The notes: generated from the sequence alone by a model not told the origin. A stretch of 44,963 nucleotides of DNA from an uncultured Clostridia bacterium (GCA_946539175.1 CAMNHH010000002.1:1-44963), one strand, 5' to 3'. Shown: positions 1-8,369, counted from the stretch's first letter. Numbers and translations: made by a program.

Positions 1-25
1 TGCAGCGGGCGGGTGATGGCCGCCG

Positions 26-1279
26 CTACGGGCGGATCTCGTATTGGGCGAGGCGGCCGCAGAGCGCCGGGTCGCACTCGGCTTCGATTTCGATTCCGGC
101 GGCGGTGTAGTCCACCCGGAAGACCCTGGCCTTGTCATGCAGGGTCTCCACCATGCCGCCCATGCTGTAGGGCAGCAGGAAGACCGCCCGGCGCAGCTGT
201 CTGCAGAGCTCCCGCTCCATGACGGCAAACAGCTGTTCCAGTCCCTGTCCGGTTTTGGCGGAGACGGCCACGTTGTCAGGCCCTACGGGCAGGGCCTCCG
301 GCTCCACCAGGTCCGCCTTGTTGTAGCAGCGGATCACCGGGGTCTCCGGATCCGCCAGCTGGCCGATGAGCCGGTCCACCACCTGAATGTGGGCCTCCCG
401 TTCCGGGTCCGCCGCGTCGATGACGTGGATCAGCAGATCCGCGTAGGCCAGCTCCTCCAGGGTGGCCCGGAAGGCGTCCACCAGATGGTGGGGCAGCTTG
501 GCGATGAAGCCCACGGTATCCGACAGCAGCAGCGTCAGCCGGTCGGAGACCGTCAGCTGGCGGGTGGTGGTGTCCAGGGTGTCGAAAAGCCGGTCGTTGG
601 CGGGGATCTCCGCCCCGGTAAGACGGTTCAGCAGGGTGGATTTGCCGGTGTTGGTGTAGCCCACCAGGGCCGCCACCGGGATCTCGTTCTTCTGACGGCG
701 GCGGCGCTCCACCGCCCGCAGCTTCCGCACCTGCTCCAGCTCCTCCTCCAGCCGGTCGATCCGGGCCCGGATGTGGCGCCGGTCCGTCTCCAGCTTGGTC
801 TCGCCGGGGCCCCGGGTGCCGATGCCGCCGCCCAGCCGGGACATGGACTTGCCCATGCCGGAGAGCTTGGGCAGCAGATACCTGTACTGGGCCAGCTCCA
901 CCTGCAGACGCCCCTCGGCCGTGCGGGCCCGCTGGGCGAAGATATCCAGGATCAGGGCGGAGCGGTCCAGCACCGTGGCTTCGGTGATCTCCTCCAGGGC
1001 CCGGATCTGGCTGGGAGAGAGATCGTTGTCAAAGACCACCATATCCGCCCCGTGGGTCCGGCAGAGCTCCTTCAGCTCCTGGGCCTTGCCCTCCCCCAGA
1101 AAGCTGTGGGGGTCCGGGGCGCGGCGGGTCTGCAGCAGCTTGGCGACGCAGACGCCCCCGGCAGTCTCCAGCAGGGCCTCCAGCTCGTCCAGGCTCTGCT
1201 CGGTGGCCTGGTCCTCTTTTTTGAAGCAGTCGGCGGCAAGACCCGCCAGGACCGCGCGTTCGATTTTATGTTCCTCCAT
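26..1279 (-). CDS. hflX: GTPase HflX
   Basis: Translation has the HflX signature (SRLGGGIGTRGPGETKLETDRRHIRARI) and G-domain motifs (GYTNTGKSTLLN, DTVGFI, NKAD). Start set at MEEHKIERAV after an AAGGAGGAACCC RBS rather than the longer ORF start. Confidence 0.95.
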   Translation of the reverse strand: MEEHKIERAVLAGLAADCFKKEDQATEQSLDELEALLETAGGVCVAKLLQTRRAPDPHSFLGEGKAQELKELCRTHGADMVVFDNDLSPSQIRALEEITEATVLDRSALILDIFAQRARTAEGRLQVELAQYRYLLPKLSGMGKSMSRLGGGIGTRGPGETKLETDRRHIRARIDRLEEELEQVRKLRAVERRRRQKNEIPVAALVGYTNTGKSTLLNRLTGAEIPANDRLFDTLDTTTRQLTVSDRLTLLLSDTVGFIAKLPHHLVDAFRATLEELAYADLLIHVIDAADPEREAHIQVVDRLIGQLADPETPVIRCYNKADLVEPEALPVGPDNVAVSAKTGQGLEQLFAVMERELCRQLRRAVFLLPYSMGGMVETLHDKARVFRVDYTAAGIEIEAECDPALCGRLAQYEIRP

Positions 1280-1294
1280 GGGTTCCTCCTTCTT

Positions 1295-1464
1295 CGGGGG
1301 ATGCGCTGTGCGATACGCCGCCTCATCCGCCCCAGTGCCAGCGCGATCAGCGCCGAGAGCCCGGTGGGCTCTCGCGGGCAGTCGCGGACGGCTAAGCCGG
1401 GAGCGACAAGCCATGCCTTTTGGCGGCTTCGCACCGGGGCACCTTCCCCGCAAGGGGAAGGCAA
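1295..1464 (-). repeat. Composite palindromic interspersed-repeat-like element between rpmE and hflX
   Basis: Contains CCTTCCCC-GCAA-GGGGAAGG and GAGAGCCC-GGT-GGGCTCTC hairpins. Its outer ends resemble short interspersed repeats I recall from Oscillospiraceae. Non-coding, directly upstream of the hflX RBS. Confidence 0.6.
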
Positions 1465-1501
1465 AGAAAAAAGCCCGCACCGAATCCAGGTGCGGGCTTT
1501 G
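1465..1501 (-). terminator. Rho-independent terminator of rpmE
   Basis: Minus strand AAAGCCCGCACC-TGGATTC-GGTGCGGGCTTTTTTC: long GC stem followed by T tract, just after the rpmE stop. Confidence 0.85.
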
Positions 1502-1506
1502 ATTTC

Positions 1507-1707
1507 TTATTTCAGGCCGTACTTCTTGTTGAAACGATCAACACGTCCACCGGTGTCAACCAGCTTCTGCTTGCCGGTGTAGAAAGGGTGGCACTTGGAG
1601 CAGATTTCAACCTTGATGTCTCTCTTGGTAGAGCCGGTCTCGATGATCTCGCCGCATGCGCATCTGATGGTCGTCTGTTCGTACTTGGGATGGATACCTT
1701 CCTTCAT
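1507..1707 (-). CDS. rpmE: 50S ribosomal protein L31 (zinc-binding type)
   Basis: [66 protein letters not shown]; CxC...CxxCHPFYTG. Confidence 0.97.
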   Translation of the reverse strand: MKEGIHPKYEQTTIRCACGEIIETGSTKRDIKVEICSKCHPFYTGKQKLVDTGGRVDRFNKKYGLK

Positions 1708-1772
1708 TTCAGTTCACCTCTTTCTGTTATGGTAAAGGGCATTTCGCCCCGTGATTTTTAATCAGCCCGCAT

Positions 1773-1801
1773 ATAATAGCACAGTCAATCGGAAAAAGCA
1801 A
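1773..1801 (-). promoter_or_regulatory. SigA-type promoter for rpmE
   Basis: Minus strand TTGCTT - 17 nt - TATTAT, upstream of rpmE. Confidence 0.6.
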
Positions 1802-1841
1802 GTGTTTTTTTGAAAAATTTCAAACATTTTTTGGAAAAACA

Positions 1842-3134
1842 CTATATGTTGGGGCACCGGCCCGGCCAAACCCACACCCGAAGGCGTTCCTCCTCCCCGG
1901 CCGGGCGGGGGCCCGCGGCGGAAAAGAGGCTGTAGAGATCCGAGGCCCGGGTCTCCAGGGCATAGTATCCGGCGTCGGCGGGCCGCTCCCCGGCGTTCAC
2001 CAGGGGGAAGCGGGCCTTCATCTCCCGCAGCAGGGCCCGGCCCCGGCGGTTGAAGCCCAGGATGCGGGCATAGGGGGCCGGACGGGCCAGATCCTCCGCC
2101 CGCAGGCCCAGGACCGCGCAGAGCAGCATTCTCTGAATCCGGGTACGGGTGTAGCGCTTGGATATGGTGCTTTGGAGAATCTCCTCCGTGGAGCCGCGGC
2201 TGCGGCAGTTCTTCATCAGCTTGGACCAGAGGCCCTCGGCGCCGAAGGGAAGCTGCCGGAAGGCCTCCTCCGGCAGGGTTCGGAGGATGGCCAGGACCGC
2301 CCGTTCCCCCGTCCGCCAGCTATGGACGGGGGCGTTTTCGTACAGAGCGTGAAGGCAGGATGGGACGGCGGCGTGCCAGGACGGCGTTTCTTGAAGGGAA
2401 CGTGGGGACAAGCATTGCTTGTCCCCCTGCCGGGCCTCCAGGCCGTGCTTTGCCTCCGGCAAATGGCATTCGTTCCGAATGCCGGACGGGCAACGCAGGT
2501 CCCTGCCGGCGGAGATCAGGGCTGCTCGCAGGGCGGTGGCGGAGGGGGCCTCGGGGTCCAGGGCTTCGGAATGGTAGTCCCCGGGGCGGTGGATGGGCAT
2601 GGGGCGCATGGGGCTGCTCTGGCGGAGCAGGGCCTTCAGGTATTCCACGGCCAGAATGTCGTTGGGGGAGGACAGGCCCTCCCCTGCCCCCAGGGCCGTC
2701 AGAGCCCGCTGCCGGGCGGCGGCGTAGGAACAGCCGCCCTCCAGCTCCCGGCGCAGCAGACCGTCGAAGGCCGGGTCCAGGTTGGCCTCGGCGCTGCGGC
2801 GGAGCAGCTCAAGCTTCTCCGTCTCCGTGCCGAAGCAGAGCCAGTCGCAGCCGAGGGCGGTGAGGACCCGGACGCCTCCCGCGGCAAAGCCCTCCGCGGA
2901 GGACAGGGCGGCGGTCAGAGGCAGCTCCAGCACCAGATCCGCCCCGCAGCGCAGGGCGGCCTCGGCCCGCAGGCGCTTGGGAAAGACGGCGGGCTCACCC
3001 CGCTGGACGTAGTTTCCGCTCATCAGGCAGACGATGGCGCAGTCCTCCCCCCCTTGCTCCCGGGCCAGCCGGAGCTGCCGCAGGTGGCCCCTGTGGAAGG
3101 GGTTATATTCGCATATGATTCCAGTCGTTCCCAT
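1842..3134 (-). CDS. tmcAL: tRNA(Met) cytidine acetate ligase (TmcAL/YlbM family) carrying a repeat-derived insertion
   Basis: GTTGIICEYNPFHRGHLRQLRLARE nucleotidyltransferase-like motif, VQRGEPAVFPKRLRAEAAL, SSPNDILAVEYLKAL, SATALRAAL. Start at MGTTGIICEYNPFH. Confidence 0.9.
   Translation of the reverse strand: MGTTGIICEYNPFHRGHLRQLRLAREQGGEDCAIVCLMSGNYVQRGEPAVFPKRLRAEAALRCGADLVLELPLTAALSSAEGFAAGGVRVLTALGCDWLCFGTETEKLELLRRSAEANLDPAFDGLLRRELEGGCSYAAARQRALTALGAGEGLSSPNDILAVEYLKALLRQSSPMRPMPIHRPGDYHSEALDPEAPSATALRAALISAGRDLRCPSGIRNECHLPEAKHGLEARQGDKQCLSPRSLQETPSWHAAVPSCLHALYENAPVHSWRTGERAVLAILRTLPEEAFRQLPFGAEGLWSKLMKNCRSRGSTEEILQSTISKRYTRTRIQRMLLCAVLGLRAEDLARPAPYARILGFNRRGRALLREMKARFPLVNAGERPADAGYYALETRASDLYSLFSAAGPRPAGEEERLRVWVWPGRCPNI
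2382..2498 (-). repeat. In-frame palindromic repeat segment inside tmcAL (39 codons)
   Basis: Four consecutive inverted repeats at 2404-2483, including GGGGACAAGCA-T-TGCTTGTCCCC (2404-2426), TTTGCC-TCC-GGCAAA (2449-2463) and GGCATTCG-TTC-CGAATGCC (2465-2483). Encodes LRCPSGIRNECHLPEAKHGLEARQGDKQCLSPRSLQETP. Confidence 0.7.
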
Positions 3135-3259
3135 GTTTTTTCCTTCTTGCCGCAAATTCTGCTTGCCTTTGGCTGAATTATAGTATAAAATAGAAACGTT
3201 GAGATCATTGTACCACACAATGCCAAAAATTCATAGAACAAATTTAGGAGAGGAAAACA

Positions 3260-4447
3260 ATGAAAATTCTGGTCATCAACGCAGGCAGCTCTTCCCTGAA
3301 GTATCAGCTCATGGACCCGGATACCGGCGACGTCTTCGCCAAGGGTCTGTGCGAGCGCATCGGCATTGACGGTCGTCTGAACCACAAGGCGCCCGCCAAG
3401 GACATCAAGGTGGTCCGGGAGATCCCCATGCCCACCCATGCCGAAGCCATCACCGCCGTTCTGGACATCCTGGTGGACCCCGTCAACGGCGTGGTCGCCT
3501 CTGTGGATGAGATCGACGCCGTGGGTCACCGGGTGGTGCACGGCGGCATGAAGTTCGCCTCCTCCTGCCTCATCGACGAGGCCTGCCTGGAAGCCGTCCG
3601 GGAATGCATCCCCCTGGGCCCCCTCCACAACCCCGCCAACCTGCTGGGCATCGAGGCCTGCCAGAAGATCCTGCCCAACAAGCCCCAGGTCGCCGTCTTC
3701 GACACTGCCTACCACATGACCATGCCCCCCAAGGCCTACCGCTACGCCATTCCCGACGAGTACTATGAGAAGGACAGCCTGCGCCGCTACGGCTTCCACG
3801 GCACCTCCCACCGCTACATCGCCAAGCGGGTGGAGGCCCTCATGGGCAAGGGCCTGAAGGTCATCAACTGCCACCTGGGCAACGGCTCCTCCCTGGCCGC
3901 CATTCTGGACGGCAAGTGCCAGGACACCTCCATGGGTCTGAGCCCCCTCTGCGGCGTGCCTATGGGCACCCGCGCCGGCGACCTCGACAACACCGTGCTG
4001 CAGTACATCTGCAAGAACTATGGCAAGACCGTGGACGAGGTCATGACCATCCTCAACAAGAAGTCCGGCGTGCTGGCTCTGTCCGGCGGCGTCAGCTCCG
4101 ACTTCCGTGATCTGGAGGCCGGCGCTGCCGAGGGCAACGAAAAGTGTAAGCTGGCGCTGGAGAAGTTCGCCTACGAGGTCAAGAAGTACATCGGCGCCTA
4201 TGCCGCGGCGCTGGGCGGCGTGGACGTTCTGGTCTTCACCGCGGGCGTGGGCGAGAATGGCGTTCTGATGCGCTCCATGATCTGCGAGGGTCTGGAATTC
4301 CTGGGCGTCAAGCTGGACGCCGAGAAGAACAAGCTCCGGGGCGACGAGCGGATCATCTCCGCCGACGATTCCAAGGTCAAGGTCTGGGTCATCCCCACCA
4401 ACGAAGAGCTGATGATCGCCCAGGACACCGCCGAGCTGGCCAAGTAA
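3260..4447 (+). CDS. ackA: Acetate kinase
   Basis: MKILVINAGSSSLKYQLMD, VVHGG, FDTAYHMTMP, RRYGFHGTSHRYI, CHLGNGSSLAAI, TRAGDLDNTVLQYI; RBS TTAGGAGAGG. Confidence 0.98.
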   Translation: MKILVINAGSSSLKYQLMDPDTGDVFAKGLCERIGIDGRLNHKAPAKDIKVVREIPMPTHAEAITAVLDILVDPVNGVVASVDEIDAVGHRVVHGGMKFASSCLIDEACLEAVRECIPLGPLHNPANLLGIEACQKILPNKPQVAVFDTAYHMTMPPKAYRYAIPDEYYEKDSLRRYGFHGTSHRYIAKRVEALMGKGLKVINCHLGNGSSLAAILDGKCQDTSMGLSPLCGVPMGTRAGDLDNTVLQYICKNYGKTVDEVMTILNKKSGVLALSGGVSSDFRDLEAGAAEGNEKCKLALEKFAYEVKKYIGAYAAALGGVDVLVFTAGVGENGVLMRSMICEGLEFLGVKLDAEKNKLRGDERIISADDSKVKVWVIPTNEELMIAQDTAELAK

Positions 4448-4460
4448 GCGGCCGAGCCGC

Positions 4461-4497
4461 AAAGGAACCTCCCGTTTCGGGAGGTTCCTTTCGTTTG
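4461..4497 (+). terminator. Rho-independent terminator after ackA (convergent with the DUF4129 gene)
   Basis: AAAGGAACCTCCC-GTTTC-GGGAGGTTCCTTTCGTTT hairpin. Confidence 0.8.
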
Positions 4498-4505
4498 CGT
4501 CCGGA

Positions 4506-5702
4506 TTATTTCCGCTCCAGGCTTTTCACCGCCTCCCTGAAGGCGGCGTACTGCTCCTTTGTGGGGGACGCGGGACTGTAGCGAGTACGGCGGTAGATCT
4601 CGTGGACGGTCTCGGCGGCGGGTCCGCGGAGGCCGGCGGCGGCCTCCAGCTCCGTTGGGGTCAGGGCCTCCAGGGCCCGGGCGGGCTCGGTTCTGCGGAG
4701 GATCAGCTTTTCGTAGCGGCGGCGGATCTTCTTTTCGTAGCCGGAGAGCCGCTCCCTCTCCCGCTTGCCCGCAGCTTCCTCCTCCAGGTACTCAATGGTC
4801 AGACCGTCCTCCTGCCGCCCGGGCAGCTTCTTTTGGTCCCGCCTCAGCAGCTCCAGCAAAGCCTTCACGAGATAAAAGAGCAGGATCCCCAGGCCCAGGG
4901 CGCCCAGCAGCAGAAGAAGGCCGATGAAGCCGTCCCGCAGCCATTCCAGATTCAGCGGCTCCGCGTGTCCGGTGCCGGCGTATTCCTTTTCGGGCAGGGT
5001 CTCATTGTGGGGCTCGGTGGATTCCGCCTGGTACTCCGGAATGGGCCGCACAGTCCCGGGCTCCGGCTGCCGCTGCAGCAGGAAGGGCACGGCGGCCAGA
5101 ATCAGCGTCCCCAGCAGGGCGAAGGCCAGCAGGACCCGGCGGTTTTGCCGCACCAGGTTCTCCACGGAGACCTGGGTATTTCTGGACATGCGGATGTCCC
5201 GCAGCAGGCGGCTCAGATTCGTATGCACCAGGAAGGTGAGGGTCAGAAGGGCTGTCAGCGCCACCCCGAGGCCCGCCAGCATGGGAATGCCCAGGGCCTT
5301 GCCCAGGGCAAAGGCCGGCACGCCCAGCACCAGGGTAAAGAAGCGAGGCACCGTCAGAATCAGCTTGTCCTGGGGCCGGGGCAGCAGCAGACCGCTGAGC
5401 AGCATGGGGACGCAGCAGCAGAGATAGTAGACCCAGTGGTGATCCCGGCGGGTCATCAGCAGGCTCAGGCCGAACACGGCAAGGCTCAGCAGCGTCCGCA
5501 GGGGCTTGCCTCGGATCCTTTCGCAGATCACCCGGATCAGCTGCACCGGGATCAGGGTTCCCAGGGCCCAGCAAAGGCGGCGGATGGGATCGTCCTCGGT
5601 GAAGAGCAGGGCGATGGGCAGGGCCAGGCACAGGGTCAGAAGGCCCAGGTGGACGCACTCCATCCAGTGGATGCTTCGCTCCAGCTTTCGCAGGTTCTTC
5701 AC
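4506..5702 (-). CDS. Multi-TM protein with DUF4129-like C-terminal region
   Basis: Several TM segments, C-terminal RTEPARALEALTPTELEAAAG...VHEIYRRTRYSP; third gene of a MoxR-DUF58 operon. Confidence 0.65.
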   Translation of the reverse strand: MKNLRKLERSIHWMECVHLGLLTLCLALPIALLFTEDDPIRRLCWALGTLIPVQLIRVICERIRGKPLRTLLSLAVFGLSLLMTRRDHHWVYYLCCCVPMLLSGLLLPRPQDKLILTVPRFFTLVLGVPAFALGKALGIPMLAGLGVALTALLTLTFLVHTNLSRLLRDIRMSRNTQVSVENLVRQNRRVLLAFALLGTLILAAVPFLLQRQPEPGTVRPIPEYQAESTEPHNETLPEKEYAGTGHAEPLNLEWLRDGFIGLLLLLGALGLGILLFYLVKALLELLRRDQKKLPGRQEDGLTIEYLEEEAAGKRERERLSGYEKKIRRRYEKLILRRTEPARALEALTPTELEAAAGLRGPAAETVHEIYRRTRYSPASPTKEQYAAFREAVKSLERK

Positions 5703-6802
5703 AGCGTCACCTCCCCTTCCGAGGCGTTCCAGTTCAGCAGCGTGACGCCGCCCTCGGTCCGCGGGCCGCCCCGTCCGTTGACGGAGAGGAAATAGCCGCC
5801 CCGAACGCCGGGGGTCCGCTGAAAGGCCCCGAAGGCCGCGCCCGTCGGATCGGCTGAGAGCCCAAGGGGCAGAGCGCCCCGCAGGGCATCCCGGCCCACC
5901 CCCGCCAAAAATTCCCCGTAGGGCTGCGTTGCGGGGGCCGACAGATTGATCCGGGCCAGGGCCTCGTCCACCGCAATCTGGTGGCTCGGGTCCCCGCCGG
6001 CTCCCACCCGTATGGGCAAACCGCTGCTGCAGCTGCGGCCGTTGGCCAGCAGGGCCACGCTGACCCCGCGGCGAAGAAAAAGCTGACTCAGGGAGGAGGC
6101 CAGGCGGATCAGCTCCTCCCGGTCCGCCTCCGAGCCGCTGCCCAGGTCCAGCAGAAAGAGCAGCGCCTCGTCGGTGCTGTGATCATACTGATTGACCTTC
6201 AGCTCCCCGGTTCTGGCGCTGGCCTTCCAGTTGATGAGCCGGGGGCTGTCGTAGATCTCATAGGGACGGATGGCCTTCAGGGCAAAGGGGTCCTCCTGGG
6301 CCACCCGGCGGGTGCTGACGGAGCCCAGCAGCAGCCGGACGGGCAGCGCCAGCCTCTGCGCCGGGATCTTGGCGGGGTAGACGGTGAGACCGGAGCCCGC
6401 GGCCATGGGCTGCTCCAGCTGCAGGGTGTGGAACAGGTCCGAGGCGTAAACCGTCAGCTCCGAGATGGAGTAGACGCCCCGGGTCAGGCCCTCCAGACGG
6501 GCCCGGTTGACGACGGCCCGTCTGCCGGGCAGGGCCAGCTTCCGCTTCAGGGTCATGCTCCCGTCGCCGTCAGCCCCGGTGATGAAGTTCCGCTTTACCA
6601 CGTAGCGATAGCCGAAGCTGGGCAGGGGCAGCCATTTGCGGTTCTCGCTGCGCTCCAGCAGGACCGCGGACGCTCCCTCCGTGACCGCATTCTCGGTAAA
6701 CCGAAAGTCCAGCCGGAGCTTCCGATCCCAACGGGCCTCATAAATCGAACGCTGAATGAAATACAGCAGGGCGGAGCCCAGCAGGATCCAAAGGATCAGC
6801 AC
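5699..6802 (-). CDS. DUF58 domain-containing protein
   Basis: Two N-terminal TM segments, VYSISELTVYASDLFHTL, IRPYEIYDSPRLINWKASARTGELKVNQYD typical of DUF58; ATGA-type overlap with the next gene. Confidence 0.85.
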   Translation of the reverse strand: MLILWILLGSALLYFIQRSIYEARWDRKLRLDFRFTENAVTEGASAVLLERSENRKWLPLPSFGYRYVVKRNFITGADGDGSMTLKRKLALPGRRAVVNRARLEGLTRGVYSISELTVYASDLFHTLQLEQPMAAGSGLTVYPAKIPAQRLALPVRLLLGSVSTRRVAQEDPFALKAIRPYEIYDSPRLINWKASARTGELKVNQYDHSTDEALLFLLDLGSGSEADREELIRLASSLSQLFLRRGVSVALLANGRSCSSGLPIRVGAGGDPSHQIAVDEALARINLSAPATQPYGEFLAGVGRDALRGALPLGLSADPTGAAFGAFQRTPGVRGGYFLSVNGRGGPRTEGGVTLLNWNASEGEVTL

Positions 6803-6833
6803 CGGAGTACCTCCTTTCGCGTCTTGCGGCGGC

Positions 6834-7787
6834 TCAGCGCTCGAAGCGTTCTGTGGGAACGGGCAGCCGCTCCAGGATCTCCCGGAGCAGATTCTGTCCG
6901 CTGCGGCGGTCCAGGCTGCCCTGCTCCAGGGTGATCCGGTGGGAGAGCACCGGCAGCGCCAGCTTCTTCACGTCCTCCGGGGTCACGTAGCTCCGGCCCC
7001 GGAGCAGGGCGGAGGCCCGGACCGCGTTCAGCAGGGCCAGGGAGCCTCTGGGGCTGACGCCGGTGACGGAGTCCTGCCGGGTTCTGGTGGCCTGGATCAG
7101 GTCCGTCAGATAGCCCAGCACAGCCGGGTGGACGTAGACGCTTTTCCGCAGCTCCTGCAGCTCCAGCAGCTCCTTCCCGGAGCAGACGGGCTGCAGCTCC
7201 TCCAGGGGATCCTGCCGCATGAAGCGCTCCAGAATGGCGAGCTCCTCCGCCCGGCTGGGCAAACCCATGGACAGCATCATGAAGAAGCGGTCCAGCTGGG
7301 CCTCCGGCAGCGGGAAGGTGCCCACGGTCTCAATGGGGTTCTGGGTGGCCACCACCAGGAAGGGGACGGGCAGCGGCCGGGTGACCCCGTCCATGGTCAC
7401 CTGCCGCTCCTCCATGCACTCCAGCAGGGCGGACTGGGTCCTGGGGGTCGCCCGGTTGATCTCGTCCGCCAGCAGCACGTTGGTGAAGACGGGGCCGGGC
7501 CGGAAGACGAACTCCCCCTGCTTTTGATTGTAGTAATTGAGGCCTGTCACGTCGGAGGGCAGCAGGTCCGGGGTGAACTGGACGCGGCGGAATTCCCCGT
7601 CCAGGGACCGTGCCAGGGATTTGGCCAGCTTGGTCTTGCCGGTGCCCGGCAGATCCTCCAACAGGACGTGGCCGCCGCAGCACAGGGCCGTCAGCAGCAG
7701 CTCCACGGTGTCCTCCCGGCCCACGATGACCTTGCCGATATTCTGCTTCAGCCCCTCCAGCAGGGCGGCGGCTTGCTTCAGTTCCAT
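6834..7787 (-). CDS. MoxR family AAA ATPase
   Basis: VIVGREDTVELLLTALCCGGHVLLEDLPGTGKTKLAKSLA, FTPDLLPSDVTGLNYY, LLADEINRATPRTQSALLECMEERQVT. Confidence 0.95.
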   Translation of the reverse strand: MELKQAAALLEGLKQNIGKVIVGREDTVELLLTALCCGGHVLLEDLPGTGKTKLAKSLARSLDGEFRRVQFTPDLLPSDVTGLNYYNQKQGEFVFRPGPVFTNVLLADEINRATPRTQSALLECMEERQVTMDGVTRPLPVPFLVVATQNPIETVGTFPLPEAQLDRFFMMLSMGLPSRAEELAILERFMRQDPLEELQPVCSGKELLELQELRKSVYVHPAVLGYLTDLIQATRTRQDSVTGVSPRGSLALLNAVRASALLRGRSYVTPEDVKKLALPVLSHRITLEQGSLDRRSGQNLLREILERLPVPTERFER

Positions 7788-7800
7788 GGCGTTTCCTCCC

Positions 7801-8247
7801 TCAGATGCTGTTTTCCAGGATGGCGGCGAAGGCCTCCAGACCCGCCCGGTCCGCCTGGGTGAAGCGGTCCAGGCTGGGGCTGTCCAGGTCCAGGACGCCG
7901 ACCACCGCGCCGTTCTTCCGCAGCGGGACCACGATCTCGGATCTGGAAGCGCTGTCGCAGGCGACGTGACCCCGGAAGGCGTGGACGTCCGCCACCAGCT
8001 GGGTTTCGTTCTTTTGGGCCGCCGTGCCGCAGACGCCCCGGCCCAGGGGGATCTCGATGCAGGCGGTCTTGCCCTGGAAGGGCCCCAGCACCAGCCTGTC
8101 CCCCTCCAACAGATAGAAGCCCGCCCAGTTCAGATCCGGCAGGCTGTGCCAGAGCAGGGCGGCGGCGTTGGCCAGATTGGAGATGGGATGGGGGATTCCC
8201 TCCACCAGGGCAGCCAGTCGGACGTTGAGCTCGTGATAATCGCACAT
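7801..8247 (-). CDS. msrC: Free methionine-(R)-sulfoxide reductase, GAF domain (fRMsr)
   Basis: NWAGFYLLEGDRLVLGPFQGKTACIEIPLGRGVCGTAA...VADVHAFRGHVACDSASRSEIVVPL, with both family cysteines. Start at MCDYHEL after AAGGAGG. Confidence 0.9.
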   Translation of the reverse strand: MCDYHELNVRLAALVEGIPHPISNLANAAALLWHSLPDLNWAGFYLLEGDRLVLGPFQGKTACIEIPLGRGVCGTAAQKNETQLVADVHAFRGHVACDSASRSEIVVPLRKNGAVVGVLDLDSPSLDRFTQADRAGLEAFAAILENSI

Positions 8248-8284
8248 ATCGCGCGGCCTCCTTTCGGACTGTTTTACACCTCCT

Positions 8285-8313
8285 ATTTTATCACAGGGAA
8301 AGAGGAATTGCAA
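8285..8313 (-). promoter_or_regulatory. SigA-type promoter for the msrC-moxR operon
   Basis: Minus strand TTGCAA (8308-8313) - 17 nt - TAAAAT (8285-8290). Confidence 0.65.
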
Positions 8314-8342
8314 TTGCATTTTCTCCAGCGATATGCTATAAT
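8314..8342 (+). promoter_or_regulatory. SigA-type promoter for the tsaE operon
   Basis: TTGCAT (8314-8319) - 17 nt - TATAAT (8337-8342); its -35 directly abuts the divergent -35. Confidence 0.75.
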
Positions 8343-8369
8343 GTTCGGAGAATCGAAAGGAAGACTGCT

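Noticed and set aside
3023-4462. 479-aa minus-strand ORF opposite ackA
   Set aside because: ackA is unmistakable on the plus strand; the antisense frame is Gly/Val/Gln/His low-complexity.
6834-7787. MoxR ATPase as part of an anti-phage defence system
   Set aside because: No vWA/TerD, nuclease or other defence partner nearby; fits the housekeeping MoxR-DUF58-DUF4129 envelope-type operon.
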